Of a DNA stretch of 53,410 bases, positions 11,750 to 20,055 are shown in pieces (position 1 is the stretch's first letter; every line of letters begins with the position of its first letter). The notes beneath the pieces are model-generated. The model was not told the origin of the DNA. It saw only the letters and a program-made list of their open reading frames with translations, and did not search any database. Source of the DNA: Dehalococcoidia bacterium (GTDB taxonomy: Bacteria > Chloroflexota > Dehalococcoidia > UBA2979). The position numbers and the translations under genes were made by a program. The stretch lies in assembly GCA_020845735.1 (NCBI GenBank), contig JADLFF010000041.1, forward strand, positions 1 through 53,410, read 5' to 3'.

Positions 11750-12062
11750 CCCGCCAACCCTCTCCGACTTCCGTTCGCCCTGAGCCTCCCCCTTCCGTTC
11801 GCCCTGAGCCTGTCGAAGGGCCTCCCCTTCCCTCTGAGGCCGTCCCTCATCCGTTCGTGGTGAGCCTGGCGAACCACCCTCGCCGTCATGGGCGACACGA
11901 ATCGAGGATTCCCACCGTCCGTGCGCCGCCATCCGTTCCCCCCGGCCCGCATCGAAGGGCCCGTTCGAGGAGCGAACGCGCGCAGGCACGCGGCCCCTCG
12001 AGGGCTGACCGCGCCTCGAGGCGCGTGACTCCGCCGTCCGATGCGCCTGCTACGCTCGATCC
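11750..12062. repeat. Repeat-bearing gap between phoU and the DUF72 gene
   Basis: 313 bases with no gene. Copies seen: a half GCCCT-type repeat at 11771-11786, a full GCCCT type at 11795-11821, and a GTGGT type at 11851-11877, followed by a CGAATCGAG box near 11898. Two CCTCGAGG octamers stand at 11996-12003 and 12014-12021, and the DUF72 promoter lies at the right end. Confidence 0.85.
12051..12056 (+). promoter_or_regulatory. Leaderless -10 element for the DUF72 gene
   Basis: TACGCT followed by six bases and then the ATG at 12063, with no ribosome binding site. Same geometry as at hicA, the EamA gene and the rRNA methyltransferase gene. Confidence 0.55.
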
Positions 12063-13058
12063 ATGGCGCGGCTCAAGCTCGGCACCGCCTCGTGGACGGA
12101 CAAGCCGCTGATCGAGGCCGGCACGTTCTACCCTCGAGAGGCGCGCACCCCCGAGGCGCGCCTGCGCCACTACGCCACGCAGTTCCCCCTCGTCGAGGCG
12201 GACACCACCTACTACGGCCTCCCCACCGAGCAGCTCACCCGCTCCTGGGTCGAGCGCACGCCACCCGGCTTCCTCTTCAACGTGAAGGCCTACTCGCTGT
12301 TCACCCAGCACCCGACGCCCACCATCCGCCTGCCGAAGGCCATCCAGGAGGTGCTCCCGGAGCGCCTCGCGAAGAAGCGCCAGTTCTATCGAGATGAAGC
12401 GCCGCCCGAGGTCGTCGACCTCTGCTGGTCCACCTTCGTCGACGCCCTCAAGCCGCTCCTCGATGCCGGGCGCATCGGCGTCGTCGTGCTCCAGTTCCCG
12501 AAGTGGGTGTTCCCCGGATCCGACACGTTCACCTACCTCGAGGAGGTGCGCGACCGCCTCGGGCCCTACCGCGCCGCCGTCGAGTTCCGCTCGGACCTCT
12601 GGATGGACGCCGAGCACCAGGAGAGCACGCTCGCCCACCTCGGCGAGCTGGGCTTCGCCTACATCTGCGTCGATGAGCCCCAGGGCTTCCACTCCTCGGT
12701 GCCGCCGATCGCCGCCGTCACCACTCCCGAGCTGGGCTTCGTGCGATTCCATGGTCGAAATGCCGATACATGGGAGGCGCGCACGAACACCTCCTCGGAG
12801 CGCTTCGACTACTACTACAACTCGTCCGAGCTGGACGAGTGGGTCACGAAGATCCGGCGCATGGCTGAGGAGGCGGAGGAGATCCACCTCATCATGAACA
12901 CCAACAACTACGACCAGGGTCCCGTCAACGCGCGCATGCTCGGTGAGCGGCTGCACGCCGCGGGCCTCGAGGTGGTCTCGCCGCCGCCGACGCCTGCGGC
13001 CCCGGAGCCGCCGCCGGCCACCGCCGAGGAGCCTCGCGGACAGGGACGCCTCCTGTGA
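12063..13058 (+). CDS. DUF72 (YecE-like) TIM-barrel protein
   Basis: 331 residues. DUF72 hallmarks are LGTASWTDKPLIEAGTFYP at the N-terminus, VEADTTYYGLPT, PPGFLFNVKAY, VVLQFPKWV, VEFRSDLW and FVRFHGRN. The fold is a TIM barrel related to sugar-phosphate isomerases or endonuclease IV; the biochemical role is not established. The last 30 residues are a Pro/Ala-rich tail. The ATG is placed 6 bases after a -10 hexamer. It heads a run of four genes overlapping by GTGA or TAGTG, so all four are probably one transcript. Confidence 0.88.
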   Translation: MARLKLGTASWTDKPLIEAGTFYPREARTPEARLRHYATQFPLVEADTTYYGLPTEQLTRSWVERTPPGFLFNVKAYSLFTQHPTPTIRLPKAIQEVLPERLAKKRQFYRDEAPPEVVDLCWSTFVDALKPLLDAGRIGVVVLQFPKWVFPGSDTFTYLEEVRDRLGPYRAAVEFRSDLWMDAEHQESTLAHLGELGFAYICVDEPQGFHSSVPPIAAVTTPELGFVRFHGRNADTWEARTNTSSERFDYYYNSSELDEWVTKIRRMAEEAEEIHLIMNTNNYDQGPVNARMLGERLHAAGLEVVSPPPTPAAPEPPPATAEEPRGQGRLL

Positions 13059-14032
13059 GCGCGCTTTGCGATCCCCGGCGCCCGTCGAGGCGGGATGCGC
13101 TGCGGATGCTCGGCGCGGGGCTGGTCGGCCTCGGCGGTGCGACGCTCCTCGGCTGCAGCGCCCCGGCCACCGAGGGGTCCTCGATCCTGGCGCCCGTCGC
13201 GCCCTCCGAGGCCACCCCCACCGAGTCGCGCGTGGACGTCCCGTCGACGCCCACGCCGCCAGCCGGACCGCCCCCGCCGCTGCCTGCGGGCCGCGAGCGG
13301 CGTCAGTTGCTCGCGGACACCCTCTGGCAGACGCCGCTCGTCGCCACCCACTCGGGCCGCGAGGGCCCTCGAGTCCTCGTGCTCGGCGGGGTGCACGGCA
13401 ACGAGCCCGGCGGCTGGCTCGCCGCGGAGTCGGTGGCCGACTGGGAGCCGGCGGCCGGGAGTCTCCTCGTCATCCCGCGCGCCAACGTCGTCGCCACGCG
13501 CATCTTCGAGCGCACCCTTCCCGACCTCGGCGACCTCAACCGCTCGTACCCCGGAGCGGCGGACGGGCTGCTGCCGATGTCGCGGATGGCCTCGGCGATC
13601 ATCGACGTGGTGCGCGAGTTCCAGGTCGACCTCGTCCTCGACATGCACGAGTCGTGGGGCTTCTACCTCGAGCGCGGCGCGAACTCGGGCACCGCCTTCA
13701 TCGGGCAGACCGTCACGAAGGGCGACGGCCCGCTTACCGAGGTGTTCGTGCGTGACGCCGTCGAGGCGGTGAACACGCGCATCACGGCGCGCGAGGAGCT
13801 GACCTTCCGCGGACGCCTCCCGCAGCCCGCGCCGAACGCCACGCCCCCGCCAGGCCTCGGCGGGACGCAGCCCGGAGGCCGCAGCACGTCGTCCCTCAGT
13901 ATCGGCACCCACGTGCCGGGGACGACCGCGATCCTCGTCGAGATGGGGCAGATGGAGCAGCCCGAGTACCGCCGCCGCGACCTCCACCTGCTGCTCGCGA
14001 CGGAGCTGCTGACGCGCCACGGGGTCCTCTAG
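13055..14032 (+). CDS. Exported lipoprotein with succinylglutamate desuccinylase/aspartoacylase-like domain
   Basis: 325 residues. The N-terminus has SRRDALRML, a twin-arginine-like start, then a hydrophobic stretch and the lipobox LLGC, so it is probably a surface lipoprotein. A Pro/Thr-rich linker follows to about residue 75. The catalytic domain shows GGVHGNEPGG (Zn-binding His and Glu), an Arg/Asn stretch (DLGDLNRSYPG) and LVLDMHES with the third Zn ligand, typical of M14-related AstE/AspA enzymes; a Glu is seen in TAILVEMGQ. It would act as a Zn carboxypeptidase or deacylase outside the membrane. Substrate unknown. The GTG start overlaps the DUF72 stop. Confidence 0.75.
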   Translation: MSALCDPRRPSRRDALRMLGAGLVGLGGATLLGCSAPATEGSSILAPVAPSEATPTESRVDVPSTPTPPAGPPPPLPAGRERRQLLADTLWQTPLVATHSGREGPRVLVLGGVHGNEPGGWLAAESVADWEPAAGSLLVIPRANVVATRIFERTLPDLGDLNRSYPGAADGLLPMSRMASAIIDVVREFQVDLVLDMHESWGFYLERGANSGTAFIGQTVTKGDGPLTEVFVRDAVEAVNTRITAREELTFRGRLPQPAPNATPPPGLGGTQPGGRSTSSLSIGTHVPGTTAILVEMGQMEQPEYRRRDLHLLLATELLTRHGVL

Positions 14033-15036
14033 TGGCGACGGGCGTCCTCGGGCGCACCGCGCGTCGAGGCCTGCCCGGCGTCCTCGCTGCCCTGGTCCTG
14101 CTGCTTGCCGCCTGTGGAGGCGACACGCCGCCCGAGGGCGCGTCGGTCACCCCTGCCGCGGGGGAGCAGGCGGGCGGCTCCTCGGCCTCCGCCACGCCCT
14201 CGCCGACCCCACCGCCGTGGCCTGTGGCCGCTGCGTACCCAGTCGTGGCGCGCGCGCGGATCACGACGGACAACCTCAACGTCCGCGCCGCCCCCTCGAC
14301 GACCGGCGCCGCGATCGGCCTGCTGCAGCCGGATGACGACGTGGGCATCGCCGGTCGATCGCCGGACAGCCAGTGGCTCGCCGTCGCCGACACCGGGTGG
14401 ATCGTCCACCGTGCTGAGTGGGTACAGCTCAGCGCGGACATCCGAGGGCTCCCCGCCATCGAGCCGCGCACGTTCGTGCCGGCGATGCACCCGCCGGTCA
14501 CCACCAGCGGCTACCCCGTCGTCGACGTGGTGGTGGAGACGGTCCTCGCGCAGGACATCGCGCGCATCCGCCAGATGGTGGTGCCCCTCACGACGCAGTG
14601 CCAGAACGCACCCGGCATGGGCGGGCCGCCGCCCTGCAGCGTCAAGCCCGGCGCGACGCCGAACACCCCCATCGAGGTGTTCCCCACCTCGGTCTGCGAG
14701 GGTGAGCACGTGCTGCCGGAGCGCCTCGCCCAGTTCCTCCCGAGGCTGTACCAGTCGGGCAGCGTGCCGAACGTGGCGAACGTGCCGCTGCGCCTCTACG
14801 CCGTCATCGAGGGCCCGAAGGAGCAGTCGCAGTACTTCCCGGACGGACGCTGGGTGGCCGTGTTCGCGCAGCCCGACGGCACGGGCCGCGCGGTCGGGAT
14901 CACCGAGCAGGGCATCGTGCGCATCGACCTCGGCTGCGACGCGCCGGCGACCGCGCTGGTGCAGCGCCGCCCCTTCGAGGCGACCCTGTTCACGCTGCCC
15001 CCCGTCCTCGCGACCCCCGTGCGCCCTCGGCCGTGA
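14032..15036 (+). CDS. SH3b-domain lipoprotein
   Basis: 334 residues. N-terminal signal peptide with lipobox LLAAC (residues near 20-24), a Ser/Thr/Pro linker, and a bacterial SH3 domain around residues 75-130 (DNLNVRAAPSTTGAAIG, then SQWLAV and GWIVHRAEWVQL). The remainder, which contains two widely spaced cysteines around PPPCSVKPG and SVCEGEHV, is not recognised. SH3b domains bind cell-wall or peptide ligands. The GTG start shares one base with the TAG of the preceding gene. Confidence 0.75.
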   Translation: MATGVLGRTARRGLPGVLAALVLLLAACGGDTPPEGASVTPAAGEQAGGSSASATPSPTPPPWPVAAAYPVVARARITTDNLNVRAAPSTTGAAIGLLQPDDDVGIAGRSPDSQWLAVADTGWIVHRAEWVQLSADIRGLPAIEPRTFVPAMHPPVTTSGYPVVDVVVETVLAQDIARIRQMVVPLTTQCQNAPGMGGPPPCSVKPGATPNTPIEVFPTSVCEGEHVLPERLAQFLPRLYQSGSVPNVANVPLRLYAVIEGPKEQSQYFPDGRWVAVFAQPDGTGRAVGITEQGIVRIDLGCDAPATALVQRRPFEATLFTLPPVLATPVRPRP

Positions 15037-15521
15037 CACCCTCCGAGGACCCCGCCGGCGTCGAGGTCGCCCTCGTGCGGAGCGCCGAGGAGATGGCGCG
15101 CGCCCTCGAGATCCGGCGGCGCGTGTTCATCGAGGAGCAGCGCGTCCCGGAGGCCGAGGAGATCGACCGCCACGACGGCGACCCGGCGCGGGTCACCAGC
15201 GCCGTGCACGTCCTCGCGAGGCGGGACGGGCGACCCGTCGGTACCGGCCGCCTGCTGCTCGAGTACGCCCGGGACGAGCACGCCCACATCGGCCGCGTCG
15301 CCGTCCTCGCGGAGGAGCGCGGCCACGGCGTCGGCCGCGCCGTGATGCGCGCCCTCGAGGCGGAGGCGCGGACGCGAGGCTTCGGCGGCATCACCCTCGG
15401 CGCGCAGCTGCACGCCATCCCGTTCTACGAGCGCCTCGGCTACCGCGCCCGCGACGCCATCTTCCTCGACGCCGCCATCGAGCACCGGTGGATGGACCTC
15501 GTGTTCCCCCGTTCGCCCTGA
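15033..15521 (+). CDS. GNAT N-acetyltransferase, ElaA/PhnO-like
   Basis: 162 residues. GNAT core with IRRRVFIEEQRVP, VGTGRLLLE, the acetyl-CoA loop VLAEERGHGVGRAVM and YERLGYRARDAIF. Substrate unknown. The GTG start overlaps the previous stop. The last residues (PRSP) and the TGA stop are supplied by a GCCCT-type intergenic repeat that begins at 15509, so the repeat has set the C-terminus. Confidence 0.85.
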   Translation: MTPSEDPAGVEVALVRSAEEMARALEIRRRVFIEEQRVPEAEEIDRHDGDPARVTSAVHVLARRDGRPVGTGRLLLEYARDEHAHIGRVAVLAEERGHGVGRAVMRALEAEARTRGFGGITLGAQLHAIPFYERLGYRARDAIFLDAAIEHRWMDLVFPRSP

Positions 15522-16139
15522 GCCTGTCGAAGGGCCCGCCGACCTCGAAGCCCCCGAACCCACCACCCTCCGAGCACACCCAACCCCCGCCCTCACCGTT
15601 CGTGGTGAGCCTGGCGAACCACACACGCCGTCCTCCTGGAGTCCGAATCGAGCCCTCCGAGCCGGCTTCGCCGTCATCCGTTCGTGGTGAGCGTCGCCTT
15701 CCTCCGTTCGCCCTGAGCCTGTCGAAGGGCCCGCCGACCTCGAAGCCCACGAATCCACCACCCTCCGAGCACACCCAACCCCCGCCCTCACCCGTTCGTG
15801 GTGAGCCTGGCGAACCACACACGCCGTCATGGGCCGGCCCGAATCGAGGACTCCCACCGTCCGTCCGCCTCATCGGTTCGTGGTGAGCGCCGCCTACCCC
15901 CGTTCGCCCTGAGCCTGTCGAAGGGCCCGCCGTCCACAGCCGACCCACGATTCGTGCCTCTCGAGGACGGCGGATGTGGTTCGCCAGGCTCACCACGAAC
16001 GGATACAGGCGGAGGCTCGGAGGCGGGATCCTCGATTCGGGCTTCCCGAGGACGGCGTGTGTGGTTCGCCAGGCTCACCACGAACGGATGACGGCGGGGC
16101 TCACCACGAACGGATGACGGCGAAGCGAAGCACCACACC
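15509..16139. repeat. Large repeat cluster between convergent genes
   Basis: No gene after 15521. Forward copies: GCCCT type at 15509-15535, 15704-15730 and 15900-15926; GTGGT type at 15596-15622 and 15792-15818; half copies at about 15678 and 15873. Reverse copies: GTGGT type at 15976-16002 and 16061-16087, half copy near 16099. CGAATCGAG boxes stand near 15645 and 15840, with an inverted one near 16032. A block of about 124 bases starting at 15509 is repeated almost exactly from 15704. The forward and reverse halves could pair into a large stem. Confidence 0.88.
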
Positions 16140-16211
16140 GGGGAGCGCGAGGGGCGCAGCCCCGCGCATGAAAAGGGGTGGGCGGGCGGGTAACCGGCCC
16201 GGGGGCCGTCC
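16140..16211 (+). repeat. Composite hairpin/G-quadruplex element, copy 1
   Basis: First hairpin around GGGGC GCA GCCCC (one mismatch in the outer stem), linker ATGAAAA, G tracts at 16175-16190 (loops T, C, C), spacer TAACC, second hairpin GGCCC GG GGGCC at 16196-16207. It lies between convergent genes, 86 bases from the end of the reverse-strand hydrolase gene. The 85 bases beyond it hold nothing that I recognise. Confidence 0.85.
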
Positions 16212-16296
16212 ACCATCCGAGAAGGGCCGTGGGTACCCGTCGATGCGCGAACGCAGATCCGATGAACCGACGCCCGCCGGCCTCGAGGAACGGGCG

Positions 16297-17175
16297 CTAG
16301 ATCAGCGCCCCGGACAGGCTCTGGAGGAACTCGCGGATGGTCAGCGCCAGCATCGCCGGCTGATCCGTCGGCACCGAATGCCCCGCCTCCTCGATGAGCG
16401 ACACGCGCGAGCCCGGGATGCGCCGGTGCAGCCGCTGCACCGCCTCCGAGGTGAGCATGTCGGTCTCCGAGCCGCGGACGATCATCACCGGGCACTGGAT
16501 CCGGTCCACGCTGTCCCAGAGGTCCGAGAGACGGCGCTGCCCCGGGTCCGGCTCGGGGGGACGCGCCGAGGAGTCGCGGAACACCGGGTCGAAGTCCCAC
16601 ACGTACGCGCCGTCCGGGGTCGGGCTGATCGAGGCGCGCGCACGGCGGTCGGCCTGTTCCTGCGACGTGTACGGGTAGGCCTCGCGGATGAGGCCCGCGA
16701 CCTCCTCGACGGAGTCGAAGGCGCTGGGCGCCGTGACGAGGAGCCGGCGCAGGTTCTCGATGCCCGAGCGCAGGACCTCGGGGGCGGTCTCCACGAGGAT
16801 GAGCGCGCTGACGATGTCGGGGTGTTCCGCCGCGTAGCAGATCGCGTTGGCGCCGCCCATGCCGTGCCCCACGATGGTCACGCTGCGCAGCCCCAGCGCC
16901 CCGATGATCGCCTCGAGGTCCTCGACCTGCGTGGCGCGCGAGTAGTCGCGATCGGGGGCGCGCTGGCTGCGTCCATGACCGCGCTGATCGAGGGCGATCA
17001 CGCGGTACTCGCGAGCGAGGTCTACCGCGGTCTCTTCCCACGCGGCCTTGGTCTCGGCGTAGCCGTGCAGCAGGACCACAGCGTGGCGGCTGCGCGCGTC
17101 GCCCCACTCCTGGTACTGGAACTGGAGGCCATTCGCCTCGATCGAGGTCTCGTTCATGCGATGTGCGCCAGCCAT
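16297..17175 (-). CDS. Alpha/beta-hydrolase fold protein with Gly at the nucleophile position
   Basis: 292 residues, full-length alpha/beta hydrolase. HG oxyanion motif in VLLHGYAET, ALDQRGHGRS after strand 4, candidate acid Asp239 (GSETDML) and His266 (EEAGHSVP) are present. The nucleophile elbow reads GHGMGG where the family has GHSMGG; the codon at 16861-16863 is GGC, so the Ser is replaced by Gly105. Hydrolysis by the usual mechanism is therefore unlikely; a non-hydrolytic, ligand-binding or lyase role is possible. The ATG at 17175 is chosen for the upstream GAAGGA; MNETS at 17157 is an alternative. Confidence 0.85.
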   Translation of the reverse strand: MAGAHRMNETSIEANGLQFQYQEWGDARSRHAVVLLHGYAETKAAWEETAVDLAREYRVIALDQRGHGRSQRAPDRDYSRATQVEDLEAIIGALGLRSVTIVGHGMGGANAICYAAEHPDIVSALILVETAPEVLRSGIENLRRLLVTAPSAFDSVEEVAGLIREAYPYTSQEQADRRARASISPTPDGAYVWDFDPVFRDSSARPPEPDPGQRRLSDLWDSVDRIQCPVMIVRGSETDMLTSEAVQRLHRRIPGSRVSLIEEAGHSVPTDQPAMLALTIREFLQSLSGALI

Positions 17176-17245
17176 CGATGTGGCGTCCTTCAGGGCTGAG
17201 AGGGCGAGGTGGGATGAGACACGCGAGGTGCCTCGTGAGTGGCGA

Positions 17246-17251
17246 AGTGTA
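17246..17251 (-). promoter_or_regulatory. Possible -10 element for the hydrolase gene
   Basis: TACACT on the reverse strand, about 70 bases upstream of the start and 45 bases downstream (in transcription direction) of the phased decamer array at 17295-17336. Confidence 0.3.
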
Positions 17252-17294
17252 ACAGCGGCATTCCCTACACCCTAGCCCCTGAGTACGCACGTAG

Positions 17295-17336
17295 TGTCGA
17301 GGTGTATCGAGCTGTATCGAGGTGTATCGAGGTGTG
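17295..17336. repeat. Four-fold 10-bp direct repeat array
   Basis: The decamer GGTGTATCGA (one copy reads GCTGTATCGA) runs in exact 10-base register, with a partial unit GTGTCGA in front and GGTGTGGG behind. The 204-base gap holds this array, a CCTCGAGG at 17347 and the possible hydrolase promoter. One-turn spacing puts all copies on one helix face, as in multi-site operators. Confidence 0.85.
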
Positions 17337-17379
17337 GGCGGGGACCCCTCGAGGGCTGCTGCGGGCCGGGCGCACGTGC

Positions 17380-18333
17380 CTAGAGCGCACCCACCAGCAC
17401 GTGCGCCCGGCTCGGCAGTCCCGAGGCGAGCTCGAGCCAGCTCTTGCCGCCGTCGTGCGAGCCCCAGCACACCCCCTCGGCGAGGGCGAACAGCGTGTCC
17501 TCGGAGTCCCACACGCGCGTCACGAGGGGTGCGCGCGCGAACTCGTCGCGCTTGCCGAGCGCCATGCGCTCCCAGCTCAGCCCCGCGTTGATCGAGCGGA
17601 ACAGCGCGCCCTCGTCGCCGTTCGCCTTGCGCGCCACGCTCAGGATGAGGTGGTCCGGGGCCCCGGGGATCACCGCCATGTCCACCGCGTGCGAGCGGTC
17701 GAGACCGTTCACGGACTGCACCCAGGAGAACCCGCCGTCATCGGTGCGGTAGTAGCCGGAGTCGGCGACCGCGTACAGGCGGTCACCCCGCTCCGGGTGG
17801 TCCCAGAGGCGGCGCACCATGGGGTCGAGGCCGTCCGCGCGCCGCATCCAGGTCTGGCCCACGTCTCGCGAGCCCCACGCGCCGGCCCCGGCGATGCCCG
17901 CCACGACGCCCTCGTCGGGGAACACGATGCCCGAGACATACGGCGCGCTGGCGCCCGGGGGCGTCTTCACGCTGCGCTCGTGCTTGAGGAGCGCGCGCAC
18001 CCCCTCGATGCTGACCCACGACCCCCCTCGGTCGCGCGAGACCAGCAGCCCGGCGGGCTCGAGGCCGAGGTAGAGCTCGCCCGCCTTGCCGATGCGCACC
18101 GCGCGCACGCGCGCCCCCTCGGGAGCCAGCGCGGGATCGAGCTCGAGCCTGGTCCACGCCTTGCCGAGGTGCAGCCACGCGCCTGCCTCCGGCCCGGCCG
18201 CGAGGGCCATGTCGCCGCGGTAGTCGATCGCGTCGATGGCGCCCTGGATCCGCCGATGGGGCGTGTCGCCGGGGATGAGCTCGAGCAGTCCCTCGGGCGT
18301 GCCGATCAGGATTCCGAGCATGAGACTGGTCAC
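17380..18333 (-). CDS. Asp-box (BNR) beta-propeller protein
   Basis: 317 residues with five Asp-box motifs spaced about 45-55 residues apart: SRDRGGSW (near residue 99), SRDVGQTW, TDDGGFSW, SINAGLSW and SHDGGKSW. This indicates a sialidase/VPS10-type beta-propeller. No signal peptide and no sialidase arginine triad can be made out, so it is probably a binding or scaffold propeller in the cytoplasm and not a sialidase. GTG start with GGAAGGA upstream. It follows the sirtuin gene by 36 bases on the same strand and is likely co-transcribed. Confidence 0.75.
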   Translation of the reverse strand: MTSLMLGILIGTPEGLLELIPGDTPHRRIQGAIDAIDYRGDMALAAGPEAGAWLHLGKAWTRLELDPALAPEGARVRAVRIGKAGELYLGLEPAGLLVSRDRGGSWVSIEGVRALLKHERSVKTPPGASAPYVSGIVFPDEGVVAGIAGAGAWGSRDVGQTWMRRADGLDPMVRRLWDHPERGDRLYAVADSGYYRTDDGGFSWVQSVNGLDRSHAVDMAVIPGAPDHLILSVARKANGDEGALFRSINAGLSWERMALGKRDEFARAPLVTRVWDSEDTLFALAEGVCWGSHDGGKSWLELASGLPSRAHVLVGAL

Positions 18334-18369
18334 GAGGTGTCCTTCCGAACGGGTCCGTCGAACGGCACG

Positions 18370-19188
18370 CTAGCTGTGTGAGGTCTCACCGCCACGGGCG
18401 CGAGCGTCGCGTACGGCCTCCACGAGGGCAGGCAGGATCGCGCCGGAGGCCCCACGCAGGACCACGGCAGCGAGGGGGGTGAGGGGCGTGGGCTCCGGGT
18501 TGATCTCGATGAGCGGGACGCCTCGCTGCGCGGCCGAGATCGGGTACTGGGCCGCCGGGTAGACCACCGCCGAGGTGCCCACGCTGAGGAAGAGGTCGGC
18601 CTGCGCGGTCTCGAGGGCGCACTGGTGCAGCGCCGAGGGCGGAATGGGCTCCCCGAACATCACCGTGTCGCCCTTGACGATGCCTCCGCAGCCGGGTTGC
18701 GCGCAGCGTGGCGGCAACGCCTCGGGATCCACGGGGAACTCCGCCCGAGGCCAGCGCGTCTCGCAGGAGACGCAGCGCATCCACATCCGGTTGCCGTGGA
18801 TCTCGGTGAGCGCGCGCTGCCCGGCGCGCCGGTGCAGGTTGTCGATGTTCTGCGAGATGACGTGGGCGACCGCGCCCAGCGCCTCGAGTTGCGCGAGCGC
18901 GACGTGCCCCGGGTTCGGCTCGGCCGCCTCGATGGCGACCGCGAACTCGTCGGCGTGGCGCTCCTGCTCCAGGCGGCGTTCCCACCAGCGCCGGGGGTCC
19001 ATCGAGAACGTCTCGTACTGGTTCAGCGGCGGCTCGCCGCGGACCGTCCACAGCCCACCGTCGCCTCGGAAGGTGGGGATGCCGGACTCCTTTGACATCC
19101 CCGCACCCGCGAGGACGACCGCGTGGCGCGCGTCCGCCAGCAGCGTCGCGGCTCGGGCGAGCGCGGACCCATCGATGTCGGCAGCCAT
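18370..19188 (-). CDS. Sir2-family NAD-dependent protein deacylase
   Basis: 272 residues. Sirtuin motifs GAGMSKESGIPTFRG (NAD binding), QNIDNLH and the catalytic His in EIHGNRMW; Zn ligands in CVSC and in CAQPGC; GTSAVVYPAA and EINPEPTPL at the C-terminal half of the Rossmann fold. Removes acyl groups from lysines with NAD. ATG at 19188 is preferred over GTG at 19194 because AGGA stands 9 bases before it and a -10 hexamer lies just upstream. Confidence 0.93.
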   Translation of the reverse strand: MAADIDGSALARAATLLADARHAVVLAGAGMSKESGIPTFRGDGGLWTVRGEPPLNQYETFSMDPRRWWERRLEQERHADEFAVAIEAAEPNPGHVALAQLEALGAVAHVISQNIDNLHRRAGQRALTEIHGNRMWMRCVSCETRWPRAEFPVDPEALPPRCAQPGCGGIVKGDTVMFGEPIPPSALHQCALETAQADLFLSVGTSAVVYPAAQYPISAAQRGVPLIEINPEPTPLTPLAAVVLRGASGAILPALVEAVRDARARGGETSHS

Positions 19189-19196
19189 GCCCACGA

Positions 19197-19202
19197 ATCC
19201 TA
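19197..19202 (-). promoter_or_regulatory. -10 element for the sirtuin gene
   Basis: TAGGAT on the reverse strand, 8 bases before the ATG at 19188, giving a nearly leaderless mRNA. Confidence 0.4.
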
Positions 19203-19294
19203 AGCGGCGGCGGTGTGCGAGGGGTAGTGCCGCGGTGGCCTGTTCTCAGGCGCCGCGGAGCGCGATCATCGTGGGCGGACGTGAGAGGGCAACC

Positions 19295-19894
19295 GTGCTC
19301 GGATACGACCGCAACCGCCTGATCCGGCACACGATCGCCGCCGCGTTCGTGATCGTGGTCGTGGGGCTGTTCGCGCGCCAGCAACTCGCGAGGTCGGGCG
19401 GCGACCTGCCCGGACGGCACGCGCTCGGTCCCCTCGACACCCTCAGCGTCGAGGTCGGTGGGCCCGCCCCCGACTTCGTGCTGATGGCGAGGGGTGAAGT
19501 GCCCCCCGTGCAGCTCTCGGCGTACCGTGGCCGCGTCGTGGTGCTCAACTTCTGGGCCTCCTGGTGCGGGCCGTGCCGCGAGGAGATGCCCGAGTTCCAG
19601 CGCGAGTACGCCTCGCACGCGGCCGGGCAGGGCCCGGTGATCCTCGCGGTGAACGTGCTGGCCCTCGATGCGCGCGCGCCGGCGGAGGCGTTCATCAACG
19701 AGATGGGCGTCACGTTCCCGGTCGCCTTCGACGAGACCGGCGAGGTCGCCGAGCGCTACCGTGTCCGCGGGCTCCCCTCGACGTTCTTCATTGACCCGGA
19801 GGGGGTCGTTCGGCGCGCGACATACGGCCCCGTCTTTGGGAACATCCTTGCCGAGGGCATCGCTGCCGCCGAGGCGCGCAGCACCGCCTCGTGA
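19295..19894 (+). CDS. Membrane-anchored TlpA/ResA-like thioredoxin
   Basis: 199 residues. One N-terminal membrane anchor (TIAAAFVIVVVGLFA), then an AhpC-TSA/Redoxin domain with the redox motif FWASWCGPCREEMPEF and the cis-proline stretch RGLPSTFFIDPEG. It would reduce disulfides outside the membrane, for example in cytochrome c maturation; the cupredoxin lipoprotein downstream fits an extracytoplasmic redox setting. The GTG at 19295 has GAGAGGG 5 bases upstream; another GTG at 19271 is in frame. Confidence 0.88.
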   Translation: MLGYDRNRLIRHTIAAAFVIVVVGLFARQQLARSGGDLPGRHALGPLDTLSVEVGGPAPDFVLMARGEVPPVQLSAYRGRVVVLNFWASWCGPCREEMPEFQREYASHAAGQGPVILAVNVLALDARAPAEAFINEMGVTFPVAFDETGEVAERYRVRGLPSTFFIDPEGVVRRATYGPVFGNILAEGIAAAEARSTAS

Positions 19895-19985
19895 CCGCGC
19901 CGTCCAGTCCGCCCGTAATCGATTCGTACCGAACCTGTCACGGCTGGATCGTGAACGACCGCGGAACGGAGCCTGGCGCCGTGGA

Positions 19986-19991
19986 TACGAT
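19986..19991 (+). promoter_or_regulatory. Probable -10 element for the cupredoxin gene
   Basis: TACGAT, about 65 bases before the ATG. A GGAAC motif lies roughly 20 bases upstream, which is reminiscent of an ECF-sigma -35, but the spacing is not diagnostic. Confidence 0.35.
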
Positions 19992-20055
19992 GGCTGACGA
20001 CCATGTGATCTGACCGGGCTCGAACGACGGGCGATGACGGGCGAGGAGTGCCCCG

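Noticed and set aside
15509..16139. CRISPR-like array of short repeats
   Set aside because: Repeat spacing is irregular, repeats occur in both orientations, the spacers themselves are duplicated, and there are no cas genes in the window.
16140..16211. Composite elements as intrinsic terminators
   Set aside because: Neither hairpin is followed by a T tract on either strand. A roadblock role is kept as a hypothesis only.
17380..18333. Sialidase activity for the Asp-box protein
   Set aside because: Asp boxes mark the propeller fold only; no signal peptide or catalytic Arg/Tyr/Glu set could be identified.
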